The notes beneath the pieces were generated by a model. The model ran no database searches. It had not been told where the DNA came from and saw nothing but the letters and a program-made list of their open reading frames with translations. The translations under genes and the position numbers were made by a program. A stretch of 6,157 nt of DNA from contig JAABTB010000150.1 in the NCBI GenBank assembly GCA_011390085.1, positions 1 to 6,157 on the forward strand, written 5' to 3'. The DNA is from Desulfobacula sp. Its GTDB lineage: Bacteria > Desulfobacterota > Desulfobacteria > Desulfobacterales > Desulfobacteraceae. This document shows, in pieces, positions 5,541 to 6,157 of the stretch (position 1 is its first letter; the number at the start of each line of letters is the position of its first letter).

Positions 5541-6157
5541 GGGGTGTTTTCCATTATATTTGATCATGAGCATGGCAATATCATCGGACTGGGGTGCAAT
5601 CTGTGAATGGTCTTTGATGCTGCGCAAAACCAGTTTGATCATTTCATCCGGAGGGGCCTCCTTGTTCTTTTGGATGCGGGCCAGGAGGCGCTGGTTGGAA
5701 TATTGCTCCCCTTCCAGGTCCATGGCTTCATTCACCCCGTCCGTATAAAGGAAAAACCCCTCTCCGGGAGACAGGGTGAATTCCAGATCCGTATAGGTCA
5801 TTCCGGCCATGGCGCCGACCAGCGGTTCATTCTTCCCTTTTTTATAAAACGCCTCTCCCTTCCCTGGAATCACAATGGGCGGGTTATGCCCGCCGTTGGT
5901 ATACCGGATTTGCCCGGTCCGGATATTCAGGATGCCGATGATCAGGGTGACAAACATGGCCCTGGGGTTGTCCTGGCTCAGGATATTATTGATATTCACC
6001 ATCATCTGGGAGGGAGAATGGATTTTTTCGCTCAGGGTCCGGATCAGGGTCCGTGTCACCACCATGAGCAGGGCCGAGGGCACCCCCTTGTCCGATACAT
6101 CCCCCAAGGTAAAACACAGGTGGTCCTCATCCATGAGGAAAAAATCATACAGGTCTC
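5538..6157 (-). CDS. PP2C/SpoIIE-type serine/threonine phosphatase, C-terminal catalytic part (5'-partial)
   Basis: The frame is open to the right edge and begins in the window with DLYDFFLMDED, the family's (GG)D.YDFF metal-binding block. The Met codon at 6134 is therefore internal and the true start lies outside. Counted from that Met, the SpoIIE/RsbU catalytic motifs follow in order: TLGDVSDKGVPSALLM (9-24, metal-binding Asp12), MFVTLIIGILNIRTGQIRYTNGGHNPPIV (in the 60-88 range, with the NGGHNPP signature), GFFLYTDGVNEA (126-137, Asp132), and SDDIAMLMI (183-191, Asp184/185). All metal-binding aspartates that fall inside the window are present, so the domain looks active. Such phosphatases normally dephosphorylate STAS-domain anti-sigma-antagonist proteins in partner-switching pathways, and are often joined to membrane sensor and HAMP regions; what precedes this one is not visible. 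It is first of three closely spaced - strand genes, which suggests shared transcription with the racemase and binding protein. Confidence 0.93.
   Translation of the reverse strand, partial: DLYDFFLMDEDHLCFTLGDVSDKGVPSALLMVVTRTLIRTLSEKIHSPSQMMVNINNILSQDNPRAMFVTLIIGILNIRTGQIRYTNGGHNPPIVIPGKGEAFYKKGKNEPLVGAMAGMTYTDLEFTLSPGEGFFLYTDGVNEAMDLEGEQYSNQRLLARIQKNKEAPPDEMIKLVLRSIKDHSQIAPQSDDIAMLMIKYNGKHP

Noticed and set aside
6132..6134. ATG as the start codon of the phosphatase
   Set aside because: The codons before it encode DLYDFFL, part of the conserved SpoIIE metal-binding block, so it is an internal methionine.

Overview
The window reads as bacterial chromosomal DNA, fully packed with coding sequence. 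The moderately high and uneven GC, the residue style of the proteins, and the mix of a SpoIIE-type phosphatase, a DUF534-type solute-binding protein and a Cache-like sensor fused to a transporter suggest a Gram-negative environmental bacterium. A sulfate-reducing Desulfobacterota (Desulfobacterales-like) is my best guess. That is an inference from protein character; no taxonomic marker gene is present.

There are five genes in two converging groups. On the + strand, an MFS transporter with an N-terminal extracytoplasmic sensor-like region (cut by the left edge, ending at 1747) overlaps by four bases (ATGA) a 489-residue protein I do not recognise (1744-3213). On the - strand, read from the right edge, come the C-terminal catalytic part of a PP2C/SpoIIE-type serine/threonine phosphatase (cut by the right edge, ending at 5538), a fold-type III PLP amino-acid racemase most like ornithine racemase (5496-4429), and a secreted ABC-type substrate-binding protein of the DUF534/ABC_sub_bind family (4384-3221). 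The - strand genes are separated by only 41 and 44 bases and look like one operon. The two groups meet tail to tail with seven bases between stop codons and no visible terminator.

A working model, inferred only, is a small-molecule sensing and handling locus. The binding protein would capture a ligand in the periplasm. The phosphatase, probably the output of a membrane receptor whose input part lies outside the window, would relay the signal to a partner-switching (STAS/anti-sigma type) pathway. The racemase and the unknown protein would make or alter an amino-acid-derived compound, and the sensor-MFS fusion would move it. The individual families are well supported by motifs, but the idea that they form one system rests on gene proximity alone.

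I saw no tRNA, rRNA, CRISPR array, insertion sequence, phage gene or riboswitch. No non-coding stretch exceeds 50 bases.
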